Translations under genes and position numbers: made by a program
In this document: positions 4,889 to 5,312 of the stretch, piece by piece
Layout of the letters: each line of letters starts with the position of its first letter
Numbering within the stretch: the first letter of the stretch is position 1
Source: Candidatus Harrisonbacteria bacterium CG10_big_fil_rev_8_21_14_0_10_44_23
GTDB lineage: Bacteria; Patescibacteriota; Minisyncoccia; UBA6257; 1-14-0-10-44-23
DNA length: 5,312 bases
Direction of reading: 5' to 3'
NCBI GenBank assembly: GCA_002773475.1
Contig: PFBB01000024.1
Span: forward strand, 759-6,070
The notes under the pieces: generated by a model
Told to the model about the DNA's origin: nothing
Databases searched by the model: none
Seen by the model: only the letters and a program-made list of their open reading frames with translations

Positions 4889-5164
4889 GTGAAACGGATC
4901 ATTCTCATGGTCGGAGTATTGCTCCTGGCCTGTCTGCCCTTCGTGGGCACGACCGGATGCGGCACGGGCGGCTACTACGACGACTACTGTTGCTGGGACT
5001 GCTGGTGCAAGATGGAGAAGGTCACGTACCTCGACATCAACACCGGTGAAGAGGTGGTCATCGACCCGACCACCTACGATCCCGAGGACCTCGGCCCGAT
5101 GCCCGCAGAGTTCGAAGCACGGCACCTCAACCTCATCCGGCTGATGGTCGTGTGGAGACAGTGA
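4889..5164 (+). CDS. Small Cys/Trp-rich secreted or lipoprotein-like protein, 91 aa, compositionally foreign
   Basis: The N-terminus (MKR then a hydrophobic run, residues 4-20) is a signal peptide with two possible lipid-attachment cysteines: Cys15 in LLAC, and Cys24 in TTGC after the full hydrophobic stretch. Cys24 suits the signal length better, while LLAC is the more canonical box. The mature part opens with a Gly/Tyr/Asp segment and a striking C34-C-W-D-C-W-C40 cluster, then a short domain with TYLDINTGEEVVIDP (46-60). The cluster could bind metal or form disulphides. No family is recognised. Almost all codons end in G or C and the stop is TGA, whereas the other genes here end in TAA or TAG with mixed third positions. 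With the strong Shine-Dalgarno and GTG start, this suggests recent transfer or an assembly join. Confidence 0.68.
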   Translation: MKRIILMVGVLLLACLPFVGTTGCGTGGYYDDYCCWDCWCKMEKVTYLDINTGEEVVIDPTTYDPEDLGPMPAEFEARHLNLIRLMVVWRQ

Positions 5165-5187
5165 TCCACGCATCCACCCCACTATTC

Positions 5188-5224
5188 ATCCGCCGGTCTG
5201 CGTTCCGCAGACCGGCGGATTTTA
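5188..5224 (+). terminator. Strong terminator of the lipoprotein-like gene
   Basis: A perfect 15-bp stem (5188-5202 with 5206-5220) closed by a TTC loop is followed by TTTAAAAT. It begins 24 bases after the TGA stop. The T-run is short, but the stem is very stable. Confidence 0.85.
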
Positions 5225-5228
5225 AAAT

Positions 5229-5270
5229 AAAAAAATCCGCCCCGGCGCACTAGGTGCACACGGGGCGGAT
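5229..5270 (-). terminator. Terminator for transcription arriving from the right
   Basis: ATCCGCCCCG (5235-5244) pairs perfectly with CGGGGCGGAT (5261-5270), with an inner GCAC/GTGC stem. Seven As on its left (5229-5235) become a T7 tail on the minus strand. It implies a minus-strand transcript beyond the window edge, back to back with the plus terminator. Confidence 0.7.
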
Positions 5271-5312
5271 CTCGGGTTCTGGAGGGGAGCATGACTCTAC
5301 CCTCCTTAGTCC
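5271..5312. other. Window end with a third hairpin, no supported gene
   Basis: GGAGGG (5281-5286) pairs with CCCTCC (5300-5305), with an inner GAG/CTC. On the minus strand one short frame runs from the edge to a TAG inside the terminator loop (5253-5251), but 20 codons of unremarkable sequence do not support a gene. It may be the 3' end of a gene or a structured RNA cut by the edge. Confidence 0.3.

Noticed and set aside
4844..5182. 112-residue minus-strand open frame opposite the lipoprotein-like gene
   Set aside because: High GC makes long spurious frames common; the plus frame has the promoter, Shine-Dalgarno, signal peptide and terminator.
5271..5312. Possible tRNA or rRNA fragment at the right edge
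   Set aside because: No T-arm GTTCRA or CCA-type end and no recognisable rRNA sequence on either strand.

Overview
The window looks like a piece of a bacterial chromosome, most probably from a small-genome Patescibacteria/CPR-type lineage. This is inferred from style: many short orphan proteins with one N-terminal membrane segment or signal peptide, little Shine-Dalgarno use, short intergenic gaps, and one recognisable housekeeping enzyme, a tRNA-dihydrouridine synthase. No rRNA, tRNA or ribosomal protein is present to confirm it. Base composition is patchy: very AT-rich at the left (Nudix gene), intermediate in the middle, and clearly GC-rich from about 4860 to the end.

Region 1-775 reads as a single integron-type gene cassette. 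A Nudix hydrolase gene lies between two long imperfect palindromes built like attC sites. The first bases of the proposed cassette (TTATCGG, 119-125) are the exact reverse complement of the left end of the downstream attC (CCGATAA, 632-638), which is the relation expected when a cassette circularises at its own attC. No integrase is in the window, so this would be a cassette remnant, or part of an array extending to the left.

Region 776-2425 is on the minus strand. Three short genes (2369 down to 1421) form a likely operon ending in a GC-rich hairpin. The three proteins share a helical motif at the same position and look like diverged tandem paralogues. They are followed by a membrane-anchored extracellular domain protein (1344-883) resembling the DUF7282 type. 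The middle short gene should probably start at a GTG at 1957, behind a strong Shine-Dalgarno site, not further upstream.

Region 2426-3773 begins with a strong two-way terminator hairpin, oddly placed between divergent genes. It continues with a secreted acidic coiled-coil protein containing nine 11-residue repeats and a 66-residue single-pass membrane protein, and closes with a terminator. These two are probably an envelope pair. Region 3852-4793 encodes a complete tRNA-dihydrouridine synthase.

Region 4823-5312 is compositionally foreign. It is a self-contained unit: promoter, 5' hairpin, strong Shine-Dalgarno, GTG-started Cys/Trp-rich lipoprotein-like gene, a perfect 15-bp terminator hairpin, and a second terminator facing the other way. 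The 5' hairpin and the terminator hairpin share the same stem sequence. The last 40 bases hold a further hairpin but no gene that can be supported.
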